In this document: positions 42,042 through 49,803 of the stretch, in pieces
Layout: each line of letters starts with the position of its first letter
Numbering within the stretch: the first letter of the stretch is position 1
Origin: Nitrosopumilaceae archaeon
GTDB taxonomy: Archaea > Thermoproteota > Nitrososphaeria > Nitrososphaerales > Nitrosopumilaceae
Reading direction: 5' to 3'
NCBI GenBank assembly: GCA_900620265.3
Contig: UYNY03000031.1
Coordinates: forward strand, 1-64,000
Length of the DNA: 64,000 bases
Translations under genes and position numbers: made by a program
Notes under the pieces: model-generated
What the model was told of the DNA's origin: nothing
Seen by the model: only the letters and a program-made list of their open reading frames with translations
Database searches by the model: none

Positions 42042-42656
42042 CTATAGCTCCCTGAACCGGGCCAGGTTGTACATGTACGAGGCGTTCACCTGGATGGACC
42101 TCCTGCGCGGGACCTTGCCGGGGCGGGCCGCCTGCGCGGCGCCAGCCGCAAAGCAGAGCGCCCAGAGCGGGTCGCGCTCGCGCACCATGGTGCAGCAAAA
42201 GACGGACGACATCACCCAGCCGGCCTCGTCGCTGTGGCGCCACCCCGGGACGTCCACCTCGTACGCGCGCGACCCGTCCACCAAGGCGACGACCCCCGCC
42301 CAGTCGGCAAGCAGCAGGCGGTCCCCGGGTGCCGGCGAGCCGCCGCGCGTGATGGACTGCGCCTCGCCGGCGCCGACCCGGACGGCGTCGGCCCCGCGCC
42401 CGGATCCGCCGCCCCTCAGGTCGGCCATCTTAAAGGCGCCCCCCTCCGGGAGGTCCGAGCCTGGCACGGCGAGGCAAAAGTCCGCGGACCCCGGATCCCA
42501 GCCGGGGGGCGCCGCCCGGACCCCCTCAAGGTCCGGCGGGGGCGGGGGGGAGAGGTACGCCTGAAACCCCATCTCGACTGCGGCCAGCGAGCAGTACGCC
42601 CCGGGGCCGGACGGGCCGGGGTCGCACCGGGCCAGTATGGCGGCCTTTTTTGCCAT
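42042..42656 (-). CDS. Hypothetical protein (204 aa)
   Basis: ATG 42656 with box A GGCTTTAATTCC (42677-42688 minus) 26 bp upstream. A globular N-terminal half (AILARCDPGPSGPGAYCSLA), a Pro-rich linker (LSPPPPPDLEGV) and a C-terminal region ending ASYMYNLARFREL. No family recognised. It precedes the NAD kinase gene on the same strand. Confidence 0.5.
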   Translation of the reverse strand: MAKKAAILARCDPGPSGPGAYCSLAAVEMGFQAYLSPPPPPDLEGVRAAPPGWDPGSADFCLAVPGSDLPEGGAFKMADLRGGGSGRGADAVRVGAGEAQSITRGGSPAPGDRLLLADWAGVVALVDGSRAYEVDVPGWRHSDEAGWVMSSVFCCTMVRERDPLWALCFAAGAAQAARPGKVPRRRSIQVNASYMYNLARFREL

Positions 42657-42729
42657 GCCGGGGGGCCGGCATGCCCGGAATTAAAGCCATACCGCAGGAT
42701 TATAAGGAGGCGGGCGGGGGGCGCCCACC

Positions 42730-43017
42730 ATGCCGCTAAAGCGCGCCAGCAGGGGGAGGACCAAGGGGGGCAAGGGCTCCTCGGGGGTCGTCCAGTGCAC
42801 CAACTGCGGGCAGACCGTCCCCAAGGACAAGGCCAAAAAGGTCACCTCGAGGCTCAACCTGGTCGAGCATACGCTGGCAAAGGAGCTGCGCGCGCAGGGG
42901 GCCTATATCGCGGCCCCGACCGTCCTAAAGTGGTACTGCATATCGTGCGCCATCCACTTCAAGATACTAAAGATCAGGTCGGCCGACAGCAGGCGCAAGC
43001 GCGGCAAGCTCCGCTAG
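42730..43017 (+). CDS. rps26e: Ribosomal protein S26e
   Basis: A 95-aa small-subunit protein: basic N-terminus (PLKRASRGRTKGGKGSSG), zinc knuckles VQCTNCGQ and WYCISCAIH, and a basic tail (RSADSRRKRGKLR). S26e is found in eukaryotes and in crenarchaeal/thaumarchaeal lineages, supporting the taxonomic call. Box A GATTATAAG (42698-42706) is about 28 bp upstream. The 3' end overlaps the convergent gene by 4 nt. Confidence 0.95.
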   Translation: MPLKRASRGRTKGGKGSSGVVQCTNCGQTVPKDKAKKVTSRLNLVEHTLAKELRAQGAYIAAPTVLKWYCISCAIHFKILKIRSADSRRKRGKLR

Positions 43018-43574
43018 CCGAGCTTTCGCACGGCGGAGGCGGCCCTCTGGATCGCGGCCGCTGCCGCCATCACCGCCACGATGATCACGCCGTACTCTGT
43101 ATAGCCGGCCATCCCCGATACCGCAAGGACCAGCAGCCGCTCGGCCCTGCCGCCCACGTACGCCCTGCCGGCAGAGGCCCCGAGCGAGTCGGCCCTTGCG
43201 CGCGCGTACGTCGCCAGCATGGAGATCGAGAGGGCGGCAAGCACGTGCATGGGGTCAGCGAGCCCGGCGGCCAGTATCCCCGCGAATACCGCGATCTCTG
43301 ACGCCCTGTCAAGGAACGAGTCGAGGAACGCGCCGCGGCGCGACTCGCGCCCCGATATGCGGGCCACCTGCCCGTCCACGATGTCAAGCGCCCCCGATGC
43401 GAGCAGCAGGGCGCCGCCGGCAAGCGGGCCGGCCAGCCAGTAGGCAAGGCCCGAGGCGCACGCGAGCGCGAACGAGAGGGCGGTCCAGAACGTGGGGGGC
43501 AGGCCGGCCGCCGCAAAGGCGCCCCCGGCCCTGCGCAGGGCGGGGCCGAGCGGCCCCCTCAGGTCGTCGAGCAC
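43014..43574 (-). CDS. CDP-alcohol phosphatidyltransferase (archaeal phospholipid synthesis)
   Basis: Membrane enzyme of 186 aa with the signature D(x2)DG(x2)AR(x8)G(x3)D(x3)D at residues 64-89 (Asp64, Asp67-Gly68, Ala71-Arg72, Gly81, Asp85, Asp89) and several membrane helices. It transfers a CDP-activated lipid to an alcohol; archaetidylinositol-phosphate synthase is the likeliest role in archaea. GTG 43574 with box A (CTTTATTAG, 43597-43605 minus) 27 bp upstream. Confidence 0.88.
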   Translation of the reverse strand: MLDDLRGPLGPALRRAGGAFAAAGLPPTFWTALSFALACASGLAYWLAGPLAGGALLLASGALDIVDGQVARISGRESRRGAFLDSFLDRASEIAVFAGILAAGLADPMHVLAALSISMLATYARARADSLGASAGRAYVGGRAERLLVLAVSGMAGYTEYGVIIVAVMAAAAAIQRAASAVRKLG

Positions 43575-43643
43575 GGGCGCGCGCGGCGGGCGCCGCCTAA
43601 TAAAGTCAGGGGGCGGCCCGGACGGGGGGGCGCCCTGCGGGCC

Positions 43644-44522
43644 TCACCCGGACGCGTGCCGGACGGCCGACTCTGCCATCCATGAGAGGACCCGGGCGGC
43701 GGCAGCGGCGGCCGCCCCGCTGTCATGGACCGGGTTCAGCTCGACGATGTCAGAGCACGGCAGCCTCGTCTCGTCGAGGGCGCCGAGCAGCGCCAGCAGC
43801 TCGCGCGACGTGATGCCGGCCGCCTCGGGGTTTCCCACGCCGGGGGCGAACGCCGGATCCAGCACGTCGATGTCGACGCTCAGGTAGGCGGATCCCAGGG
43901 TGGAGGCAAGGTCCGCCAGCAGCGCCGGCCCCCTCCCGTCCTCGATATCCCGCGCCGTGACGGTCCTGATGCCGCTTTTTGTCAGGTACTCGGCCTCCTC
44001 CCGGGCAAACGCCCTGGCCCCCACGTGTATTATCGAGTCGCCGCCCCTCTCCTCTGCGATCCTCCTCAGGAACGAGGCGTGCCCGTCGCGCACGCCGGCC
44101 AGCTCGTCGCGCAGGTCATAGTGCGCGTCAAGCACGACGAGGCCGGGCCTGCCGGGCACCGCCGTGTACGAGCCGTACGTGAGCGAGTGCTCGCCGCCGA
44201 GCAGCACGAGCGGGCGCGCCGGCGCCGCCTCTGCCACGGCCTCTGCCACGACCCCCGAGACCATCTTTAGCATCTGCTTTGTCAGGACCGTGTGCGCAAG
44301 GTCCCCCATGTCATCTATGGCCACGTCCTCAAGGTCGGTGCCGGATCCCGGGTGGTACACCTCGATGTTGTTGAACGCCTCCCGGATCGCCTGCGGGCCG
44401 AACCGGCAACCGGGCCGGTACGAGTGGGTCGAGTCAAACGGCACGCCGAGGACCGACAGCGCCGGCTCGCCCGCGCCCGACATTATCAGCGGGCCGCCGG
44501 AGTAGAGGTCTGCAAGCCCCAT
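43644..44522 (-). CDS. speB: Agmatinase/ureohydrolase family enzyme
   Basis: A 292-aa dinuclear Mn enzyme of the arginase/agmatinase family. Metal ligands appear in GGEHSLTYG (His), VVLDAHYDLRDE (Asp, His, Asp) and LSVDIDVLDPAFAPG (Asp, Asp), followed by the substrate Glu in IVELNPVHD. Likely makes putrescine from agmatine. ATG 44522 lies 3 nt after the thrS stop, so it is cotranscribed with thrS. Confidence 0.9.
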   Translation of the reverse strand: MGLADLYSGGPLIMSGAGEPALSVLGVPFDSTHSYRPGCRFGPQAIREAFNNIEVYHPGSGTDLEDVAIDDMGDLAHTVLTKQMLKMVSGVVAEAVAEAAPARPLVLLGGEHSLTYGSYTAVPGRPGLVVLDAHYDLRDELAGVRDGHASFLRRIAEERGGDSIIHVGARAFAREEAEYLTKSGIRTVTARDIEDGRGPALLADLASTLGSAYLSVDIDVLDPAFAPGVGNPEAAGITSRELLALLGALDETRLPCSDIVELNPVHDSGAAAAAAARVLSWMAESAVRHASG

Positions 44523-44525
44523 GTG

Positions 44526-46376
44526 TCACACCATCAGGCGGGGCCGCCTGGAGAGGTCGCGCGGCAGGTTCAGCGGGGCGCCCGGCATGCCCTCCACCTG
44601 CCCCCTTACGAGGCCGGCAAGCCCGTCCGCCGTGGTCTCGATGGGATCCTTGCGCCCGCGCTCCCGGACGCTGAGGTTCCCCGACTCGGCCTCGCGCGGG
44701 CCGGCCACCACCACGTACCGGATCCACTCCTTCTCGGCGTCGCGCACGCGCCTTGCCACGCTCTCGTCCCGGTCGTCGACGTCTGCGCGCACGCCGGCGG
44801 CGGCCAGCGAGGAGGCCACGCCGTCGCAGAACCCGTAGAACTCGGGCTTTAGCGGGACGAGGCGCACCTGGGTGGGGGCCAGCCAGAGCGGCAGGGACGG
44901 CTTTGTCCCGCGCGCCGACTCGGCGGCCGCCTTTTCAAGCAGCGCATAGATGACCCGCTCGACGGCCCCGCTCGGCGAGTTGTGCAGGATGACTGGGTGC
45001 CGGGTCTCGTTGGCCTCGTCGATGTACGTGATGCCGTACCTGGCGGCGTTCTCGACGTCTATCTGGTCGGTGGAGAGGGCCGACGCCTTGCCGGCCGGAT
45101 CCACATAGTTGAACTCCCACTTTAGCACAAAGTAAAAGAACTTCTCGCTCCACATCTCGACCAGCGCGGGGCGCCCGTGCAGCCTTACCAGCCGCTCGAC
45201 GGCGGCCCGGTTCTCGCGGTAGAACTCCTCGGTCATCCGGATCGCCATCTCATAGTCGTCAGGCTTTATGCCGAGCCCGCCGAGCACGTCGCGCGAGAGC
45301 GCAAAGCGCTCCTCGAGCTCCGAGACGGCCTGCGGCATGTCGCGGCAGAACGCGTGGCAGTCCGGCATTGTGAACGCGCGCAGGCGCCGGAGCCCGACGA
45401 GCTCGCCGGACTGCTCGCGCCTAAAGCTGTACCGGGTCAGCTCGTACAGCCTGAACGGGAGTCCCCTGTGCGAGAGCTGGTACCTAGCCGCCATCATGAA
45501 CTGCCCAAAGCAGGCCGCAAAGCGCAGAAACAGCCCCCTGCCGTCAGAGTCGACGCTGTACTGCCGGGCAGGAAACCTGCCAAAGTAGGCGGCCATCCCG
45601 GGGTGCGCGGGATCATACATTATCGGGGTCTCGACCTCGCACCCGCCGTACCTCCGCACCCTCTCGGTCACGTACGACTCGATGAGCGACTTTACGAGCC
45701 GGCCGGCCGGGAAGAAGCGCATGTTGCCCGGATCCGAGGCCGGCTCATAGTCGGCGATGCCAAGCTTCTTCATCAGGTTCACGTGCGGCGGGGCCTCGCC
45801 GGCCGCCCTGCTGCCGGACTCCTCGTACCTTGCAAGCATGCGGAGCTTTTCATGCCCGGCAAAGTCAAACGAGTCCGCGTCGGTCATCGAGCCGTCAGGC
45901 TCTATCACCTTCCACGACGAGGTGACCTGCGGCTCCCTGGCGGGCTCAGCCTGCCCGGTGCCGGCGGGATCCGCCCCCGTGATCTGCCGAAACGACTCTG
46001 CAAGCGGGTGGCCCTTTACCGACGCCCTGTAGGACTTTGTCCACCCGAACGGCGATACTGACACCTCCAGCCCGCCGAGCCCGCCCTCGACATCCCCTAG
46101 CACGCGCAGCGCCGAGGCCGGATCGGCCAGGCTGCCGCTCAGGTGCGCGTACGGGTAGAGCATGACGCGCGCGCACCCTATCTTGCCGAGGTGGGCGCGT
46201 ATCTGGCCGGCCGCCTCTGACGCCTCGGCCGGCCCGTCGCCCTTTTCGACGCTGACGAGCGCCGCCAGCACGTCCTCCATCGAGCCGGGGCCGCCGGGGT
46301 CCTCGACTGCAGACCCAATCTCCCGCTTGACGGGCTCGTACTCGAAGCGGTCGCAGTGGAGCAGGAGCATGCGCAT
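44526..46376 (-). CDS. thrS: Threonyl-tRNA synthetase (archaeal type)
   Basis: A 616-aa class II synthetase with the archaeal N-terminal editing domain (D-aminoacyl-tRNA deacylase-like fold, about 1-140, MRMLLLHCDRFEYEPVKREI). Catalytic motif 2 is RYSFRREQSGELVGLRRLRA with FTMPDCHAF; motif 3 is in the SPSGAVERVIYALLEKA region; the anticodon domain closes it. ATG 46376 is chosen from box A GGTTTAATT (46401-46409 minus) 28 bp upstream, excluding 13 extra codons in the open frame. speB follows. Confidence 0.94.
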   Translation of the reverse strand: MRMLLLHCDRFEYEPVKREIGSAVEDPGGPGSMEDVLAALVSVEKGDGPAEASEAAGQIRAHLGKIGCARVMLYPYAHLSGSLADPASALRVLGDVEGGLGGLEVSVSPFGWTKSYRASVKGHPLAESFRQITGADPAGTGQAEPAREPQVTSSWKVIEPDGSMTDADSFDFAGHEKLRMLARYEESGSRAAGEAPPHVNLMKKLGIADYEPASDPGNMRFFPAGRLVKSLIESYVTERVRRYGGCEVETPIMYDPAHPGMAAYFGRFPARQYSVDSDGRGLFLRFAACFGQFMMAARYQLSHRGLPFRLYELTRYSFRREQSGELVGLRRLRAFTMPDCHAFCRDMPQAVSELEERFALSRDVLGGLGIKPDDYEMAIRMTEEFYRENRAAVERLVRLHGRPALVEMWSEKFFYFVLKWEFNYVDPAGKASALSTDQIDVENAARYGITYIDEANETRHPVILHNSPSGAVERVIYALLEKAAAESARGTKPSLPLWLAPTQVRLVPLKPEFYGFCDGVASSLAAAGVRADVDDRDESVARRVRDAEKEWIRYVVVAGPREAESGNLSVRERGRKDPIETTADGLAGLVRGQVEGMPGAPLNLPRDLSRRPRLMV

Positions 46377-46411
46377 GGCGGGGGCGGGCCGGGGGAATCG
46401 AATTAAACCTT

Positions 46412-46729
46412 TCACTGCCGGAGGGCCAGCAGCGAGCGCTCTACCAGCCCCGAGACGCCGAGGCAGCCTGACACGAACCTGGCCGCGTCCTCGAGGGCGG
46501 ATCCGCCCCTGTACCCCTCGTCGTATATCATCTCGACGGACCCGGCGTCGGTCTCCACGTACGAGGTTATCAGCGAGTACGGGCCGAGCGAGGCGTCGGC
46601 CCCCTCCCGGTACAGGCGCAGCTCGGCCCGCCTCACGGTGGAGCCGCCGTGATCATAGCTCCCGGAGAGCAGCACGCGCGTCTCGTCCGGGCCGCCGGCG
46701 ACGCGGCCCGGATCCGGCATGTCTATCAC
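46412..46729 (-). CDS. Hypothetical protein (105 aa)
   Basis: GTG 46729 (MIDMPDPG) is set by a box A at 46755-46762; the ATG nine bases later is an alternative. Beta-rich (TRVLLSGSYDHGGSTVRRAE, LITSYVETDAGSVEMIYDEG) then helical (LEDAARFVSGCLGVSGLVER). No family recognised. Located just upstream of thrS on the same strand. Confidence 0.5.
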   Translation of the reverse strand: MIDMPDPGRVAGGPDETRVLLSGSYDHGGSTVRRAELRLYREGADASLGPYSLITSYVETDAGSVEMIYDEGYRGGSALEDAARFVSGCLGVSGLVERSLLALRQ

Positions 46730-46754
46730 GGGCGCGCCGGCGGGGGGCCTCCCA

Positions 46755-46762
46755 CATAAACC
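46755..46762 (-). promoter_or_regulatory. Box A deciding GTG 46729
   Basis: GGTTTATG on the minus strand, 27-30 bp upstream of GTG 46729. Confidence 0.45.
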
Positions 46763-46822
46763 AGCCCCGGCGCGCCCGGGGCGCCGCCAACCGTTAAATA
46801 CGCCGCCGGCCGGGGCAGCCGC

Positions 46823-46969
46823 ATGCCGACCGACCCCGTCTGCGGGATCGAGATGGACGAGGACCTGGCCCTCCCGTACGAGCACGGCGGCCGCAGGTTC
46901 TACTTTTGCTGCAACGGGTGCATGCGCATATTCCTCAAAAAGCCCTCAAAGTACAGCAAGGGGCGCTAG
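46823..46969 (+). CDS. YHS-domain metal-binding protein (48 aa)
   Basis: MPTDPVCGIEMDE, then YEHGGRRFYFCCNGCMRIF and KKPSKY, is a complete short YHS domain with Cys7, Cys29, Cys30 and Cys33 as likely metal ligands; such domains bind copper or other soft metals in transport and sensing proteins. Box A GTTAAATAC (46793-46801) is 26 bp upstream of the ATG. Its stop overlaps the convergent asparagine synthetase gene by 4 nt. Confidence 0.88.
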   Translation: MPTDPVCGIEMDEDLALPYEHGGRRFYFCCNGCMRIFLKKPSKYSKGR

Positions 46970-47919
46970 ATCGGGTACGCCCCGCACGTCCGGCAGTACC
47001 TCTTGCCCCCGGCGTCGGCGCCGCAGAACTTGCACCCGCCCTCCGCCTTTTCGTGCATCGGACAGTACCTGCGGTACAGCGAGTAGTAATAGGCCGACTC
47101 GCGGCTGCGCAGCAGCACGCCGTCGCGCTCGAGCGCCTCGCGCCGCCTCTCCTCGAACTCTGATCCCGCCATCAGCGCCTCGATCAGCCCGGCAAGGCCC
47201 GACGTGCCGGCCCCGTCCTGCATGGGCGACTTTGGGCGCCACGCTATGGCGGCGGGCACCGTCCCCTCGAACGCCTTGCGCAGGATCCACTTGCCCACCC
47301 TCCTGCCGCCGACCTCGCGCACCTTTAGCGACGCGGGCACCCGCATCGCGGCGTCGATGACGCGCCGCTCGAGGAACGGCGACCAGACGCGGACGCCGAG
47401 CTCCTCGCCTAGGAGGACGGACGTGTGCCCCATCGACGAGGCGACGCGGCGCACCTCGGCGTCAAGCTCCCCCTCTGGCATCCTCTCCATGAACCCGTAC
47501 CCCGCAAAGAGCTCGTCGGCGCCGTCGCCTGTCGCCATCTCCGCGTGGCCGGCGCGCGCGGCCCACGAGGCGGCTATCTGCATCACGATCCCGTTCCTGA
47601 CCTCTATCTCGCCGAACCTGCCGAGGGCCCGCACCACGGATCCGGCCGCGTCGAGCATCTCGGAGGTGGACGCCCGGACGATCTCAAGGCGCAGCCCCGC
47701 CCCGCGGGCGGCGATCTGGCAGTACGCGAGATCCGAGGAGACAAAGTCCTCCGAGACGACCGCGACGGCGTCGGGGCGCCCGGGCAGCATGCAGGCCACG
47801 ATGGTGCTGTCAAGGCCGCCGGAGAGCGCCACGAGCGGCGCGCCGCGCCCGCACGCGGCCCCCACCTCCGAGCGGATCACGCCTGCGTGGTCCATCCCCG
47901 GCGCGGCGCGCCCGTCCAT
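46966..47919 (-). CDS. Asparagine synthetase-type amidotransferase without glutaminase domain, with C-terminal zinc ribbon
   Basis: A 317-aa PP-loop ATPase of the AsnB C-terminal type: the pyrophosphate loop ALSGGLDSTIVACM (33-39), ATGDGADELFAGYGFMER, RVWSPFLERRVIDAAMRVP and KWILRKAFEGTVPAAIAWRP. The N-terminal glutaminase half of AsnB is absent, so it would use free ammonia or amidate another substrate. The last about 25 residues form a zinc ribbon (CKFCGADAGGKRYCRTCGA). Box A is the bidirectional element at 47941-47949. Possibly a synthetase for a modified nucleobase or protein instead of Asn. Confidence 0.85.
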   Translation of the reverse strand: MDGRAAPGMDHAGVIRSEVGAACGRGAPLVALSGGLDSTIVACMLPGRPDAVAVVSEDFVSSDLAYCQIAARGAGLRLEIVRASTSEMLDAAGSVVRALGRFGEIEVRNGIVMQIAASWAARAGHAEMATGDGADELFAGYGFMERMPEGELDAEVRRVASSMGHTSVLLGEELGVRVWSPFLERRVIDAAMRVPASLKVREVGGRRVGKWILRKAFEGTVPAAIAWRPKSPMQDGAGTSGLAGLIEALMAGSEFEERRREALERDGVLLRSRESAYYYSLYRRYCPMHEKAEGGCKFCGADAGGKRYCRTCGAYPI

Positions 47920-47940
47920 ACAATACCCTTTCCATGCAAG

Positions 47941-47949
47941 CTATAAATG
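47941..47949. promoter_or_regulatory. Bidirectional TATA for asparagine-synthetase-like and HTH genes
   Basis: CTATAAATG reads as a box A on the plus strand and CATTTATAG as one on the minus strand. It is centred about 27 bp from ATG 47919 (minus) and 27 bp from GTG 47971 (plus), so one TATA appears to serve both leaderless genes. Confidence 0.65.
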
Positions 47950-47970
47950 AAGCGGCCCGCGGGGCGGGGC

Positions 47971-48372
47971 GTGCTCCTGCCAGCCGAGATCGAGTCAAAG
48001 ACCCTGATACCGGCCCTCCGGGCGATCGTCGCAAAGAGGCTTGCCGAGGACCACGGGTTGCGCGAGGACGAGATATCGGGCATGCTCGGCGTCACGCAGG
48101 CGGCCGTCAGCAACTACATACGGGGCACCAGGGGCGACCCGTCCCTCATCGCAAAGCTGCTGGCCGAGGAGCGCGTCTCGCAGATGATAGCGGAGCTGTG
48201 CGACGGGCTGGCGTCCGACAGGGCGTACACGCCGGCGAGCCTCTCGAGGTTCATCGGCCTGTGCAACTATGTAAAGTCGAGCCTGCTGATCTGCGAGATA
48301 CACCACGGCCTCGAGTCGGACATCGACGAGAAGGTCTGCAAGGAGTGCGAGAGCATGCTGCTGCGCTCCTAG
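47971..48372 (+). CDS. HTH transcriptional regulator (133 aa)
   Basis: GTG 47971 (MLLPAEIESKTLIPALRAIV) precedes a helix-turn-helix of Xre type: LREDEISGMLGVTQAAVSNYIRG. The C-terminal region has LCNYVKSSLLICEIHHGLES and Cys residues CKECESM that might bind metal or a ligand. Box A placement at 47941-47949 favours GTG 47971 over the ATG at 47947, which lies on the box itself. It may regulate the divergent synthetase gene with which it shares the TATA. Confidence 0.8.
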   Translation: MLLPAEIESKTLIPALRAIVAKRLAEDHGLREDEISGMLGVTQAAVSNYIRGTRGDPSLIAKLLAEERVSQMIAELCDGLASDRAYTPASLSRFIGLCNYVKSSLLICEIHHGLESDIDEKVCKECESMLLRS

Positions 48373-48815
48373 CGCTCTGCGTACTCGATGGGTATGTTCT
48401 GATAGTCCCCGTTTGGCAGGACGCGCCGGATGGTGATGGGGATTACGCGCTGCTCTAGCTCCTCCATCGAGATGTCAAGTGATATGCGGGCCGTCTTTGG
48501 TATTGGTATGAACGGCGGCGCACCCTGCGAGAGCTGGAGCGCCCTTGCTCCCATTATCCGCGCCTTTTCGAACCGGGTCAGCGTCGGCGGCCCCACGGTG
48601 ATCCGCCCGTCGGTGCACGGTATCTCGACCGGCTCGTGCTCCTCTGAGCGCTCTACGATCTCGCGCTCCTCTATCTCGTTCAGGCGCCTCTCCATCTCGT
48701 CCCGGACGGCCTCGGGCATGTCCTCGCCCTCGCGCCTCTCGACGACCCTGCGGTACGCCTCTAGGGCCTTGTCAAGTCCCGGGTTCTTCGGCTCCTCCTG
48801 GGTCTGTCCTGACAA
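48369..48815 (-). CDS. rpoK: RNA polymerase subunit K (omega homologue) with N-terminal extension
   Basis: The C-terminal about 90 residues match RpoK/Rpb6: TLTRFEKARIMGARALQLSQ, then IPITIRRVLPNGDYQNIPIE. The N-terminal about 65 residues are a charged helical extension (LDKALEAYRRVVERREGEDM; DEMERRLNEIEEREIVERSE), longer than in most archaeal RpoK. TTG 48815 is placed 28 bp from the bidirectional TATA at 48838-48849. RpoK helps assemble the polymerase. Confidence 0.9.
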   Translation of the reverse strand: MSGQTQEEPKNPGLDKALEAYRRVVERREGEDMPEAVRDEMERRLNEIEEREIVERSEEHEPVEIPCTDGRITVGPPTLTRFEKARIMGARALQLSQGAPPFIPIPKTARISLDISMEELEQRVIPITIRRVLPNGDYQNIPIEYAER

Positions 48816-48837
48816 GCGTGGCCCGCCCCCCGGGGCC

Positions 48838-48849
48838 TTTATATAATTC
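48838..48849. promoter_or_regulatory. Bidirectional TATA for rpoK and cyclophilin-like gene
   Basis: TTTATATAATTC lies between TTG 48815 (minus, 28 bp from centre) and GTG 48868 (plus, 25 bp). The core TATATAA is close to self-complementary, allowing promoter activity in both directions from one site. Confidence 0.6.
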
Positions 48850-48867
48850 AAGCAGGCGCGGGGGCGC

Positions 48868-49236
48868 GTGGAGGCCCCGTCGCTGCGCAGGATCGTGCTG
48901 GAGGCAGGCGGCTCGACGTCGGGGATCTCGATAAGGAGGCACCTGGCCCCGAGGACGGCGGGCCTCCTGCTGCGGGCCCTGCCGGTCTCGGGCAACGCGC
49001 ACGGGCTCGGCGGGTCGGCCGCGTACGTGGTGTGCGGGATCGGGGCCGGGCTCGAGAGGCCGAGGTCGTCGTTCTCGAGGGGGGACGTGGCGTTCCTGCC
49101 GCGGGCCCAGGCGGTCTGCTTTTTTACCGGCGATGTCGAGCCGGGCCCCATGACGCCGCTTGGAACGCTGGAGGACCCGGGGATACTTGACGGGATCGGC
49201 GGAGGGGACAGGATGAGGATCTATGCGGGGCGGTAG
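48868..49236 (+). CDS. Cyclophilin-like fold protein (TM1367/DUF369-like)
   Basis: A 122-aa protein with APRTAGLLLRALPVSGNAHG, SSFSRGDVAFLPRAQAVCFF and a C-terminal GILDGIGGGDRMRI, similar to the cyclophilin-like beta-barrel family around TM1367. The catalytic residues of true cyclophilins are not recognisable, so it may bind a small ligand. GTG 48868 uses the TATA at 48838-48849. Overlaps the convergent rps25e gene by 16 nt. Confidence 0.65.
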   Translation: MEAPSLRRIVLEAGGSTSGISIRRHLAPRTAGLLLRALPVSGNAHGLGGSAAYVVCGIGAGLERPRSSFSRGDVAFLPRAQAVCFFTGDVEPGPMTPLGTLEDPGILDGIGGGDRMRIYAGR

Positions 49237-49517
49237 ATCCGGCGCCCTGCGCGTCCGCCGGCGACCGTGACGGCACCCGCCGCCTCCAGCCCCCTTAGGA
49301 ACGCGCCCGCCGTGGATATGCGGACGTTCGTCTGCCGGGCAAGCCATGACGCGGTGACGGCCTTTGCCGACCTTACCGCCCCCTCGGCCTTTGCCTTGTC
49401 GATGGCCACGTCCGGTGCCTGCCTCTTTACGCCGTCGGGCTTTTTCTTCTTTGCGTCGCCCTTTGGGCCGGCCTGCTTTTCCTTCTTTGCGGCAGTCGTC
49501 CTCTTTGCCCCTCCCAT
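49221..49517 (-). CDS. rps25e: Ribosomal protein S25e
   Basis: A 98-aa protein with a Lys-rich N-terminus (KRTTAAKKEKQAGPKGDAKK) and a winged-helix core (AVTASWLARQTNVRISTAGA, FLRGLEAAGAVTVAGGRAGR), as in archaeal/eukaryotic S25e. Box A (CTTATAACC, 49540-49548 minus) is 27 bp upstream of ATG 49517. Confidence 0.9.
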   Translation of the reverse strand: MGGAKRTTAAKKEKQAGPKGDAKKKKPDGVKRQAPDVAIDKAKAEGAVRSAKAVTASWLARQTNVRISTAGAFLRGLEAAGAVTVAGGRAGRRIYRPA

Positions 49518-49590
49518 GGGGCGGCGGCCCCGCCCGTCCGGTTATAAGTCATGGCAGGCATTAAATACGGCCCCGCCGTCCATGCGGGCC

Positions 49591-49803
49591 ATGGGGGTCG
49601 TGGCCAAGGGGGCAAAGTGCGGGATCGACGGGTGCGACGAGGCCGGAGCCCGGTCGCTCGGGACCGCCCGCGTCGAGGCCGCCGGGCTCCGGGTGGCAAC
49701 AGGCGGCAAGAAGGCGGTCCTCTGCAGGGCCCACTACAAGGAGTGGAAGAAGGAGTCAAAGGACGACCGGGACCTCGAGCGGGCCCGGTACGGGCGCCCC
49801 TAG
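49591..49803 (+). CDS. Small zinc-finger protein (70 aa)
   Basis: ATG 49591 encodes GVVAKGAKCGIDGCDEAGAR with Cys10 and Cys15, then AVLCRAHYKEWKKESKDDRD with Cys and His: a C-x4-C...C-x2-H zinc site. The C-terminus is basic and acidic in alternation. Box A CATTAAATAC (49559-49568) lies 27 bp upstream. Function unknown. Overlaps convergent dys by 4 nt. Confidence 0.7.
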   Translation: MGVVAKGAKCGIDGCDEAGARSLGTARVEAAGLRVATGGKKAVLCRAHYKEWKKESKDDRDLERARYGRP

